Below, in pieces: positions 33,610 through 41,688 of a stretch of DNA of 62,261 bases. The notes under the pieces are model-generated. The model had not been told where the DNA came from and searched no databases. It saw only the letters and a list, made by a program, of their open reading frames with translations. The stretch comes from Eubacteriaceae bacterium. Its GTDB lineage: Bacteria > Bacillota > Clostridia > Peptostreptococcales > Anaerovoracaceae. The position numbers were made by a program, and so were the translations under genes. The stretch covers positions 255,525 through 317,785 of the forward strand of contig CABIWW010000002.1 of NCBI GenBank assembly GCA_902362435.1, given 5' to 3'. How positions within the stretch are numbered: the stretch's first letter is position 1; each line of letters opens with the position of its first letter.

Positions 33610-35154
33610 CTACTCCATCACGCTCATATCGAGTCCGTCATATCCGGCAAGGAATTCTCTCATCACATCCGCGATCACCTTGCAGCCGCCTTCGATGTCT
33701 GCCGCCATATTGAGCGGAAGGATCGGGTCGTGCAGCGACTTTCTGAGAAGGCACCAGCCGTCCGCAAAGTTTATCCTCACGCCTTCATAGTTTGGCTCTT
33801 CAAGCGAAAGCTCGTCCGACTCCTCCGCAAAAGCTTTGAGACCCGCCAGGACTTTATCTCCGTATCCCGCAAAATCCGCACTTACAATCGGTATGCGCAC
33901 TTCCTTTTCATCGGCAGGATCCTGCAGATCCTCGATCACGCTGTCGAGCGTCTTTCCTTCCTTCCTGAGCTGCGCCGCTTTTATCACGATCTTCGTCGCC
34001 AGATACGCGCCGTCATCGAGAAAGTAATTCTCTTTCAACGCAGCATGCCCGGAAGTCTCTATCGCCAGCTGGCAGTCGATCCCTTCCTCATTGAGTTCCT
34101 GCGCCTTGTTTATCACGTTCTTATATCCTCTCTTGAATCTCAGGTGTCTGAGCCCAAGTCTGTTTTCTATGAAATCAGTCAGCTGTCTGCTCGTGATGCT
34201 GTCGGTCACGACCGTCGTACCCGGGTGTTCCTCTGCAACGAGAGCTGCCGCCATCGCAACGATGCCGTTTCTGGCGATCTCTCTGCCCTTTCCGTCTACA
34301 GCCGCCGATCTGTCCACGTCGGTATCGAATATAAGTCCGAAATCCGCACCCGACGATATCACTTTTGTCATGATCGAATTCATCGCATCGCGATCCTCAG
34401 GATTCGGCGCATGGTTGAGAAACATGCCGTCAGGCTCCAGGAACTGGCTCGCTGACACGTCAGCGCCAAGAGGCTTCAGCACGCGCTTTGCATAAAATCC
34501 GCCGCTGCCGTTTCCTGCATCCACCACTATCTTCATTCCCTCGAGAGGTCTGTCTCCATTGTCAGCACCCTTCACGATGAGGTTTTTCAGATGATCGCAG
34601 TACACCGTCATCACATCGCCCTCAACCATCGGGTAGACCAGCTTGCCGAAATCTCTGACCCTGGCATCGTGATTGCTGGGCTCCCCGAGCTTCGCTCTAC
34701 AGGCCTCCTCATCAGCAGCATACTCCAGGATCTGTGCGATATCTCCCTTGTTCAGGCCGCCTTCAGCCGTGAAAAACTTGAATCCGTTCCTGTTGTACGG
34801 CAGATGGCTGGCAGTCACCATGATGCCCGCATCGCATGCAAACTCCGGAAACACCGTTGTCATGAACATCGCCGGCGTCGATGCGAGTCCGCAGTCGTAC
34901 ACCTTTACACCATAAGGTCCGAAGCCATTCATCATTCCCTGCACCAGGCGCTTTCCCGAAATTCTCGGATCACGTCCGACCGCAACGGTCAGATCCTCCG
35001 GCTTTTTCCCCGATCTATCGCTGAGCCAAACCACGAACCCGCGCGCTATATCCTCCGCAACGTCCGGAGTCAGGTTGGGCAGTTCCCCCGGAACACCCGT
35101 TATCGCAATCCCTCTTATATCGCTTCCGTTCTGCAGTTTTTTATAATTCTTCAT
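33610..35154 (-). CDS. Phosphoglucomutase/phosphomannomutase
   Basis: A 514-residue alpha-D-phosphohexomutase. The phosphoserine loop TASHLPYNRNGFKFF (near 114), the metal loop DTDVDRSAAVD and the sugar-specificity loop in ETSGHAALKE are visible, with the phosphate-binding RKSLHDP near the C terminus. It belongs to the family that includes ManB/AlgC-like and phosphoglucomutase enzymes; substrate preference cannot be read here. It is the first gene of a two-gene unit with nnrE. Confidence 0.92.
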   Translation of the reverse strand: MKNYKKLQNGSDIRGIAITGVPGELPNLTPDVAEDIARGFVVWLSDRSGKKPEDLTVAVGRDPRISGKRLVQGMMNGFGPYGVKVYDCGLASTPAMFMTTVFPEFACDAGIMVTASHLPYNRNGFKFFTAEGGLNKGDIAQILEYAADEEACRAKLGEPSNHDARVRDFGKLVYPMVEGDVMTVYCDHLKNLIVKGADNGDRPLEGMKIVVDAGNGSGGFYAKRVLKPLGADVSASQFLEPDGMFLNHAPNPEDRDAMNSIMTKVISSGADFGLIFDTDVDRSAAVDGKGREIARNGIVAMAAALVAEEHPGTTVVTDSITSRQLTDFIENRLGLRHLRFKRGYKNVINKAQELNEEGIDCQLAIETSGHAALKENYFLDDGAYLATKIVIKAAQLRKEGKTLDSVIEDLQDPADEKEVRIPIVSADFAGYGDKVLAGLKAFAEESDELSLEEPNYEGVRINFADGWCLLRKSLHDPILPLNMAADIEGGCKVIADVMREFLAGYDGLDMSVME

Positions 35155-35251
35155 TTGCTTATCTCCTAATAAATATGTTTTCTGTTAAGATCCGGCTGCT
35201 TTCGCAGCCGCTACATTTATTATAGTCTAAGCCGGGGACACATAAAAGGAA

Positions 35252-35692
35252 TTATTTTCTTTTTTCGACATTGTTCTCATGTGCAAAGCGCAGGCGCACG
35301 CGATGCAGGCTGCCTGCGACCAGCAGCATGACCAGGCTCAGAGCAAACCAGGCAAGCGAAAACAGCGGGCAGACCTGTCCCATTATATTGCCCGGCTGAT
35401 CTGAATAGTCCCAGACATGCCATTTGAACCACATATTCACTATGATGCCTACAAAAAATTCGAATACCGTAAAGATGCAGGCTCCCGCTGCGGCTTTCAC
35501 CAGCGTAGGAGCTCTGTCGTTCTCTTTGAGATAGTAATAGAATGTCAGCAGACAGGCTCCCCCGGTCAGCGCCATCGACCAGTGAGTATACCCTCTGAAC
35601 ATATATTCAATTATAGAATACCCTGCGGCTCCCGCAAAAAACACTATAATACTCATACTTATAGTATCTGCCGGCCGCAGGGATGTAGTCAT
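35252..35692 (-). CDS. Small multispan membrane protein, CmpB-like
   Basis: A 146-residue protein with four hydrophobic helices. The segment GNIMGQVCPLFSLAWF near residue 100 and the IIEYMFRG start resemble the putative ABC-transporter type IV (CmpB) family of Firmicutes, whose function is unknown. No clear binding site precedes the ATG; a later ATG at 35656 has none either. Confidence 0.7.
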   Translation of the reverse strand: MTTSLRPADTISMSIIVFFAGAAGYSIIEYMFRGYTHWSMALTGGACLLTFYYYLKENDRAPTLVKAAAGACIFTVFEFFVGIIVNMWFKWHVWDYSDQPGNIMGQVCPLFSLAWFALSLVMLLVAGSLHRVRLRFAHENNVEKRK

Positions 35693-35730
35693 GTTATTTT
35701 TATGAAAATCGCAGCGTTTCGCATGCCGGG

Positions 35731-36309
35731 TTATTCATCGGATCCTTCGGTTTCTTCCCTTTTTTCGGTTTCTTCCGCTCCATCCGCTGCGCCGGATACG
35801 GTATCGTCATCCGCCTTAGCCCGGAGGTCTCCCGCGACGTGCTCCTGATCGTCTGCAGACTCAGCACCTGCAGCCTTTACCTGAAGATCCCCGGAATCCT
35901 CAGCTTTCTCTGGATCGCCCGAGGCACCCTCCGCCTCCACGCTCAGCGCGCCGATCGTGTCCTGCATGTCCGTTGATACATACAGACTTTCGTCTGCGGA
36001 TGCTTTGCAGGTCCCGAAGCTCTGCGCTTTCTGCAGCATGCTTATGATCCTGCCTGCGGCGAACAGGAGCGCGCCGTAAACGAAATAGCTTATCGAACCG
36101 GTCACGATGTACTGGACCGCGTCGAGCTTCATGTCTGACAGAGTCATCCCGTAGCTGCTCGCATAATTTACGACGTACATGGAATTGACCACGATCATGT
36201 AAATGCAGATCGCCATGAGCACTGCTGCGGCGATGTAAAACGCTTTCACGATGCCTGATGTTTTCTGTCCTGATGTCTTTTTTCTGCCTGTTCTGTTTGT
36301 CGATCTCAT
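35731..36309 (-). CDS. Membrane protein with acidic repeat tail, unknown function
   Basis: A 192-residue protein: a basic N terminus, two hydrophobic helices (about 20-42 and 65-88), then about 80 residues dominated by Glu, Asp, Ala, Gly and Ser (groups such as EAEGASGDPEKAED), probably disordered. ATG 36309 has GAGGT upstream. I do not recognise it. The tail has the same composition as the insertions in PurD, NnrE and the flavoprotein. Confidence 0.65.
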   Translation of the reverse strand: MRSTNRTGRKKTSGQKTSGIVKAFYIAAAVLMAICIYMIVVNSMYVVNYASSYGMTLSDMKLDAVQYIVTGSISYFVYGALLFAAGRIISMLQKAQSFGTCKASADESLYVSTDMQDTIGALSVEAEGASGDPEKAEDSGDLQVKAAGAESADDQEHVAGDLRAKADDDTVSGAADGAEETEKREETEGSDE

Positions 36310-36486
36310 CAAAATTACCTCACATATCATTTATAATTACATTATTTTTACATATTATTCATCACATGTGTGTAACTGCGATGCTGGAAATATGCTCGGT
36401 TTGTGTGCTTTTTTTCTTGTGATTTTCACAGAACGGCGCTTATCTTTGATGGGAATCGCTGTTTTTATATTTTGCACATTATATAA

Positions 36487-36515
36487 TTGAATGTATACAT
36501 ATTCAATGGTACTCT
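36487..36515 (+). promoter_or_regulatory. Promoter of azlCD with overlapping palindrome
   Basis: TTGAAT (36487-36492), 17-nt spacer, TACTCT (36510-36515). The spacer contains GTATAC and the partner arm ATTCAA (36501-36506), so TTGAAT and ATTCAA form a 20-bp inverted repeat covering the -35 box and most of the spacer, a good place for a repressor. Confidence 0.5.
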
Positions 36516-36591
36516 AATAAGGCAGGCTTAGACGCAGGAGAAATATATAAGAGATATAGAAGAAATACAGGAAAGATACAGGAGATATTTT

Positions 36592-37323
36592 ATGGATCAG
36601 ATGAAGCTTTCTTCAAACTTTAAAAATAAGAGACAGACCGTGATGAGAGCCTTGAAGTGCGCCTTTCCATATACGATACCGATATTCGCCGGGTTCTGGT
36701 TTCTCGGCCTCACATACGGGATATATATGAACGTTTCCGGATTCAGCTTCTGGTATCCGATGTTCATGAGCATGACTATTTTTGCCGGTTCGGTGGAATT
36801 CATAACCGTGAATCTGCTGCTGGGTGCGTTCAACCCGATCCAGGCGCTCGCGATGGCGCTGATGGTAAATGCACGGCATGTTTTTTACGGGCTGTCGATG
36901 CTGGACAGGTTTCGCGGCACCGGCTGGAAAAAGCCGTATCTGATCTTCGGCATGTGTGACGAATCGTTTTCGATAAATTATTCGGCTGAGATCCCGGAGG
37001 ATGTGAATCGCGGCTGGTTCATGTTTTTCGTCACGCTGCTGAACCAGCTTTACTGGGTCACGGGGTCCACGCTCGGCGGCCTGTTCGGTTCGCTGATAAG
37101 ATTCAATACGGACGGGCTTGAGTTCGCTATGACTGCGATGTTTGTCGTGATTTTTATGGAACAGTGGTTAAAGGAAAGGCAGCACGCGTGCTCGCTGATC
37201 GGGCTTGGTGTCTCTCTGCTGTGTCTCGTGCTGTTCGGCGCGGATGATTTTATCATTCCATCCATGATCGCGATACTGGGTATCCTGACGATCATCAGGA
37301 AGCCGATCGAGAAAAGGCTGTGA
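36592..37323 (+). CDS. azlC: Branched-chain amino acid exporter, large subunit AzlC
   Basis: A 243-residue membrane protein with about six to eight helices. TIPIFAGFWFLGLTYGI, FAGSVEFITVNLLLGAFNPI and the NARHVFYGLSML motif are diagnostic of AzlC. With AzlD it forms a two-part exporter for branched-chain amino acids and analogs. AGGAGATA precedes the ATG and similar purine-rich groups repeat upstream. Confidence 0.93.
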   Translation: MDQMKLSSNFKNKRQTVMRALKCAFPYTIPIFAGFWFLGLTYGIYMNVSGFSFWYPMFMSMTIFAGSVEFITVNLLLGAFNPIQALAMALMVNARHVFYGLSMLDRFRGTGWKKPYLIFGMCDESFSINYSAEIPEDVNRGWFMFFVTLLNQLYWVTGSTLGGLFGSLIRFNTDGLEFAMTAMFVVIFMEQWLKERQHACSLIGLGVSLLCLVLFGADDFIIPSMIAILGILTIIRKPIEKRL

Positions 37324-37377
37324 CCGGATGATGGGTACAGGCAGATGCGCACTGCAGAGTTTTGCAAAAGCTGCAGG

Positions 37378-37563
37378 ATGTCGCCCTTCGGGTGGCGACA
37401 GATAGATGAAGTACCCCAGGGGTGCAACCTGATGTCGTTCCTAACAGGGAACGACAAACATATGAATCGCCGCAGGGCATACCTTAATGTCGGCTCTCAG
37501 CCGACAAACATATGAAGCACCACAGGGGTGTGACCTTTATGTCGACCTGTAGTCGACAAATAT
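37378..37563 (+). repeat. Two-hairpin repeat array between azlC and azlD (3 units plus one partial)
   Basis: Plus strand. The partial unit keeps only hairpin 2 (GTCGCC/GGCGAC, 37380-37399). The full units start at 37406, 37462 and 37512, with second stems GTCGTTCC/GGAACGAC, GTCGGCT/AGCCGAC and GTCGAC/GTCGAC, and first stems ACCCC/GGGGT, GCC/GGC and CACC/GGTG. The array ends in ATGAAAGGA, 11 nt before the azlD start. Its direction is that of the azl genes. Confidence 0.85.
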
Positions 37564-37580
37564 ATGAAAGGATTTTTTAA

Positions 37581-37910
37581 ATGATGACTTTAACGCAGCA
37601 GATCGTCACGATCGCGATGGTCATTCTGGGAACGATGCTGACCAGATTTGTACCGTTTTTCGTTTTCCCTGCCGGAAAACCTACACCTAAATATGTGCAG
37701 TATCTCGGGAATGTATTGCCGCCTGCAGTCTTTGGACTGCTGATAATATACTGTCTGAAAAATGTCAGCATCTTCACGGGCAGCCACGCTATACCCGAAT
37801 TACTGGCGATCACGCTGGTGATCGCCCTCCACACATGGAAACGCCAGATGCTGCTTTCGATCGCCGGCGGCACGATATTTTACATGATACTCGTGCAGTT
37901 CATATTCTAA
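37581..37910 (+). CDS. azlD: Branched-chain amino acid exporter, small subunit AzlD
   Basis: A 109-residue membrane protein with four helices, start [20 protein letters not shown], then [10 protein letters not shown] and the conserved [14 protein letters not shown] segment. It partners AzlC. Two adjacent ATG codons are possible. Spacing from azlC is 257 nt, unusually long for a two-subunit transporter, and is filled by the repeat array. Confidence 0.9.
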   Translation: MMTLTQQIVTIAMVILGTMLTRFVPFFVFPAGKPTPKYVQYLGNVLPPAVFGLLIIYCLKNVSIFTGSHAIPELLAITLVIALHTWKRQMLLSIAGGTIFYMILVQFIF

Positions 37911-37917
37911 GGCGTTT

Positions 37918-38110
37918 GGGGCATTTACCAAAACTTTATTTACTCACTTTTATCTTTGGTATTTTTACCCCCAAAATGCCCCCCGTAGCGCTATCTAAAA
38001 ACCAAAAACTCACCTCAGACAAGCGACTTTTAGCATTTTCTCACGTTAAAATGCTCTATTTTCCAAGAAAAAATACCAAGAAGATGACTTTGGATCCAGC
38101 TTCTTGGTAT
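37918..38110. repeat. Cluster of nested inverted repeats downstream of azlD
   Basis: GGGGCATTT (37918-37926) pairs with AAATGCCCC (37974-37982), enclosing TACCAAA (37926-37932) and TTTGGTA (37955-37961). Next, AGCATTTT (38032-38039) pairs with AAAATGCT (38048-38055). Then ATACCAAGAAG (38073-38083) pairs with CTTCTTGGTAT (38100-38110), 11 bp perfect. TTGGTATTTT recurs at about 38178. The rest of the spacer to 38350 holds no gene. Confidence 0.6.
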
Positions 38111-38350
38111 CATGACCATTTTCAAATCTGATTTTTTTAAGGATAATGCTAAAAATAGATTGTCCTTATTTCATTTTTGGTATTTTCACAGTACCGGAGA
38201 GTTCTCTCACGCAAACGAATCATACGCCTTGATCTACACACAATCACAAGCTCACACATCCGGCCACAAACACCGCATGGCTCTATGGGCTGCCGACTGC
38301 GATCAGCCCCATATGATCACACAATCACAGGTCCGCCCGCAGGTCAGCAC

Positions 38351-39280
38351 CTAGCGCTTGTCCTTAATAAACTCCGCGATGTTGCGGAATTCGATCTCTG
38401 CGCGTTTTATCATCGATTCGTCCGTCGCGAAGGCCACATGCGGTGTAACGACTGTATTCTTTGCATTTATCAGCGGTTCATCCGCATCGAGCGGCGGCTC
38501 CTTATCGAACACGTCGATCGCCGCGCCTGCGATCCTGCCGCTGTTCAGCGCATCGGCGAGAGCCTTCGTATCGACCACCGGCCCGCGTGCAGTATTTACG
38601 AGAACTGCGGTCTCTTTCATGAGCGCCAGTTCTTCTGCTCCGATCATTCCGCGAGTCTCATCAGTGAGCGGCACATGCAGCGAAACCACATCCGCCTGCG
38701 CCAGCAGCTCCTCAAGGCTCACATAGCGAACACCCGCAACTTTGCCCGGCGTTCTGCTGTATGCGATCACGTCCATCCCGAAAGCAGCTGCAAGCTTTGC
38801 AACTCTGGCGCCGATCGCGCCGGTCCCGACGATTCCCATCGTCCTGCCTTCGAGCTCGAACCCGATCAGTCCGGCTTTCGTGCCGCCATTGCGGGCAGCT
38901 GTATCGCACTTGCCGATGTTCCTGCAAAGATCCAGCAGCAGTCCGAAAGTCAGCTCTGCCACTGCCGTCGTGGCGTATCCCGCGCAGTTCTGCACTTTTA
39001 TGCCGCGCTCCTCGCAGTACTTGAGATCGACATGGTCAAGACCCGTGAATGCCACCGCCAGCATCTTTACATTTTCGCATTTTTCCAGTACTTCCCGCGG
39101 AAATGGCAGGTTACCGATCGCGATTATATCTGCGTCGCGGCCGCGCCTGCCGAGCTCCTCCACGTCGGTCGTCCTCGTATCGTAACAAACTATTTCAACA
39201 TCATTGCCCACGGCCTCGCGCGCGATCTGCATGAATTTTTCCTGCTCCACGCCGAGAGGCTCCATAACTGCTATTCTCAT
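38351..39280 (-). CDS. D-2-hydroxyacid dehydrogenase (NAD-dependent)
   Basis: A 309-residue enzyme of the D-lactate/phosphoglycerate/hydroxypyruvate dehydrogenase family. The nucleotide loop GIVGTGAIGARVA, NTARGPVVD with the catalytic Arg, and the catalytic His in TPHVAFAT are visible. ATG 39280 has GGAG upstream. Beside an alanine-glyoxylate-type aminotransferase, a role with hydroxypyruvate or glyoxylate is possible but not shown. Confidence 0.88.
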   Translation of the reverse strand: MRIAVMEPLGVEQEKFMQIAREAVGNDVEIVCYDTRTTDVEELGRRGRDADIIAIGNLPFPREVLEKCENVKMLAVAFTGLDHVDLKYCEERGIKVQNCAGYATTAVAELTFGLLLDLCRNIGKCDTAARNGGTKAGLIGFELEGRTMGIVGTGAIGARVAKLAAAFGMDVIAYSRTPGKVAGVRYVSLEELLAQADVVSLHVPLTDETRGMIGAEELALMKETAVLVNTARGPVVDTKALADALNSGRIAGAAIDVFDKEPPLDADEPLINAKNTVVTPHVAFATDESMIKRAEIEFRNIAEFIKDKR

Positions 39281-39439
39281 ATCTGCACATCTCCATTTCT
39301 TCTGGTATATCCAGATTATATGCTCTGAACGGCCGCGAGTCAACAGGACTCAGGCGCAGAAATCGCAGGCGTACTGATCATCAGCGGGGTGTGACGGGCA
39401 TGCCTGCCGTCATACATGCACAGCGATGCGCGTCCACCC

Positions 39440-40570
39440 TTACTCCATCGCTGCCAGGAATTCCGCCTTCATGCTGCAGCCGAGCTCGTATCCGAGATCC
39501 GCAAACGTCTTATCCATCGCATCGAGCGTCATCGCCATGTCATCGACATTGGCATTTTCACCCATGTGCCCGATCCTGATCACCTTTCCTGCCAGCACAT
39601 CGAAGCATCCGGAGATCATCACATTGTACTTGTCCCTCATCGTCGACAGGATCTGCTCGTCCGTCAGTCCATCAGGCACCTCGATAACCGTAACGGTGTT
39701 CGCATATCCCTCCTTCAGATAAAGCGACAGCCCGGCCTTGCACACCGCCTGCCTCGTCGCAGCTGCGATCTTTGCATGGCGCTCCACGATATCCGGCTCA
39801 GCCTTCACGTTGTCCACCGCGACCCTTAAACCGTTGATATCACTGATCGGCATCGTGTACGGGAACCACTTGTCCTCGTAATAAGTTTTGAACGTCAGGA
39901 TGTTCGCGTAAAACGCAGCGATCGGCGTCTTGCGGTTTTCCATGGCAGCCATGGCCTTGTCGCTCACCCAGAGCATCGTCAGTCCTGCCGGAGCAGAAAG
40001 CGCCTTCTGCGAGCCGCCGCAGAGTATGTCGATCTGGCTTTCGTCCACATTCACGTACTCGCCGAACATTCCGGCCACGGAGTCCACCACTGAAAGTATG
40101 CCGAACTCCGCGAGCATCGGGCAGATCACCGAAACGTCGTTGATCACACCGCTCGGAGTGTCGCAGTGCACTACTGTCGCATATTTGAAGTCCGAGTCTT
40201 TTTCGAGGAAAGCTCTCAGCTCTGCCGCGTCGATCGGTTTCTGATAGTCCGACGTGAACAGCACAGGCTCGCCTCCGTACATCTTTACAAAATCCGCAAA
40301 GCCTTTTCCGAATATGCCGTTATCGAGCACGAGCACTCTGTCTCCCGGCTCTGTCAGCGACGCGCACGCCGCTTCAAGCCCGAGTATGCCCTCGCCGCCA
40401 AGTATATATGCCGTTCCCGACGAATGCAGGAGCTCCTGCAGCAGATCGCACGTCTCCTTGTAAAATTCGCAGAAAGCCACATCCAGATCAGGGTTCGTGG
40501 TCTCCAGACTCCTTGCCATTCTCACGTTTTCACGGACCTGCGTCGGTCCCGCCGTCATTATCTTGTACAT
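39440..40570 (-). CDS. Class V aminotransferase (alanine-glyoxylate/serine-pyruvate type)
   Basis: A 376-residue PLP enzyme. AGPTQVRENVR at the start, the GGEGILGLEAA phosphate loop (58-68) and the PLP lysine in GGSQKALSAPAGL (Lys189) are typical. GAGGAGGT precedes the ATG. It is separated from the downstream dehydrogenase by 159 nt on the same strand, so both may act on glyoxylate or hydroxypyruvate metabolism; this is inference from context. Confidence 0.88.
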   Translation of the reverse strand: MYKIMTAGPTQVRENVRMARSLETTNPDLDVAFCEFYKETCDLLQELLHSSGTAYILGGEGILGLEAACASLTEPGDRVLVLDNGIFGKGFADFVKMYGGEPVLFTSDYQKPIDAAELRAFLEKDSDFKYATVVHCDTPSGVINDVSVICPMLAEFGILSVVDSVAGMFGEYVNVDESQIDILCGGSQKALSAPAGLTMLWVSDKAMAAMENRKTPIAAFYANILTFKTYYEDKWFPYTMPISDINGLRVAVDNVKAEPDIVERHAKIAAATRQAVCKAGLSLYLKEGYANTVTVIEVPDGLTDEQILSTMRDKYNVMISGCFDVLAGKVIRIGHMGENANVDDMAMTLDAMDKTFADLGYELGCSMKAEFLAAME

Positions 40571-40615
40571 ATCATTACCTCCTCGTTGTATTTCCGATAT
40601 CCTTTATATACTCAT

Positions 40616-40645
40616 AAAGCCCGGGACCGTAACGGCCCGGGCTGT
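40616..40645 (-). terminator. Hairpin between ECF S component and aminotransferase
   Basis: GCCCGGG pairs with CCCGGGC around ACCGTAACGG, itself able to extend the stem, followed on the minus strand by TTTAT. The short T run suggests partial read-through into the aminotransferase gene. Confidence 0.55.
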
Positions 40646-40664
40646 TCCATGCATTAAGATGCGA

Positions 40665-41198
40665 TTAGTATCTTGCTGCGATCTCCTTTAATTTTCCTGC
40701 AAACGGCACTACGATGATACCTGCCACTACGACCTGCACCACGTTGCCCGGGATCGAGCCGAACGGAGCGATCCAGTTTCCGTAAAGGATGACTTCTGCA
40801 AAATAGTATCCTACGATTTTTATGACCAGTGCAGCCGCAACTGCGATAGTGTTTGCCACTACCGGACGTACCCTGAGCTTTTCAGAGATCGTACCTGCTA
40901 CGAATCCCATGATGCCCACGATTATAAATGTGAACGGCGCCCATGCTGTCCAGCCTGAGATCAGGTCAAAGAGACCCATTCCTATGCCGCCTGCGATAGC
41001 ACCTGTCTTTCTTCCGTATATGAATGCCCCCAGAAAAAGCGGCACGTTTCCAAGATGGATAAGTCCGCCATTGCCGATAAACGGCAGTCTGATGTTGATA
41101 AACATCGTTGCGACCAGCGTCAGCGCGATAAAAAGACCGTTGATGACCAGCATCTTAGTCTTGCTCTGCGGTGTAACTGTACCTGTGTTTGTGTTCAT
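40665..41198 (-). CDS. ECF transporter S component
   Basis: A 177-residue membrane protein with six helices. The LIHLGNVPLFLGAFIYGRKTG segment and GGIGMGLFDLISG are characteristic of vitamin-binding S components of energy-coupling factor transporters. The substrate is unknown; the adjacent PLP-dependent aminotransferase would fit a vitamin B6-type ligand, but many S components look similar. Confidence 0.82.
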   Translation of the reverse strand: MNTNTGTVTPQSKTKMLVINGLFIALTLVATMFINIRLPFIGNGGLIHLGNVPLFLGAFIYGRKTGAIAGGIGMGLFDLISGWTAWAPFTFIIVGIMGFVAGTISEKLRVRPVVANTIAVAAALVIKIVGYYFAEVILYGNWIAPFGSIPGNVVQVVVAGIIVVPFAGKLKEIAARY

Positions 41199-41535
41199 TT
41201 TGTTTCCTCTCTCGTTTATATCATTTTTGGTTTCTGTAATTACTGTTAAATATCATACATCAGTACTATACTTATTAAAATATACAAAATTATTTATTTT
41301 TATAATAACAGATATGCTTTTTAACCATATTAAGCGTACAGAAATGGTAAAGAACGTGCAATTATATGAGAATATTCGGGACAGTTCGGCAGCGTACATG
41401 ATTTCCGGCCGCCGGCCGGCACCGCACGAAAACCGGCAGACCGCGTTGAAAAAGGCACGCCGATGTCGCGCAAATGTCTGCCATCCTGCAAGCCTCCGCT
41501 TGACTTTTTTGCAAATGAAAAATATAATGATCTCT
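41199..41535. other. AT-rich spacer, no gene
   Basis: Divergent region between the ECF S component and the MATE gene. It holds the leader of the former, a GCCGGCCGCCGGCCGG block at about 41405-41421 and nothing that I can call a gene. Confidence 0.45.
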
Positions 41536-41661
41536 AAACGAGCAGCAAACTTGCGTAAGTCCAGTTTTGCCGCTCGTTTTATTTTTAAACTTGATATGAT
41601 AGTAAAAAGTGTGTAGCTCATCAGCGTAAGTCCAGCTTATATGACAGCGCACACTTTTTTT
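41536..41661 (+). promoter_or_regulatory. Tandem terminator hairpins sharing a GCGTAAGTCCAG loop, MATE leader
   Basis: Hairpin A: AACGAGC with GCTCGTT and inner AAACT/AGTTT, T-rich tail at 41577-41586. Hairpin B: AAAAGTGTG (41605-41613) with CACACTTTT (41650-41658), inner TCAT/ATGA and AGC/GCT, T run at 41655-41661. Both display the same 12-nt element GCGTAAGTCCAG at the apex (41553-41564 and 41624-41635). Hairpin B ends 8 nt before the MATE binding site. It may be a ligand- or protein-controlled attenuator; I know no family with this loop. Confidence 0.6.
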
Positions 41662-41688
41662 ATGCGGAAGAAGGAGGGTTACAACAAA

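Noticed and set aside
38177..39328. 383-codon open frame on the plus strand
   Set aside because: It is antisense to the D-2-hydroxyacid dehydrogenase gene, has His/Arg/Cys-rich shadow composition and no binding site.
41536..41661. Guanidine-II (mini-ykkC) riboswitch before the MATE gene
   Set aside because: The tandem-hairpin layout is similar, but the loops are GTAAGTCC, not the required ACGR.
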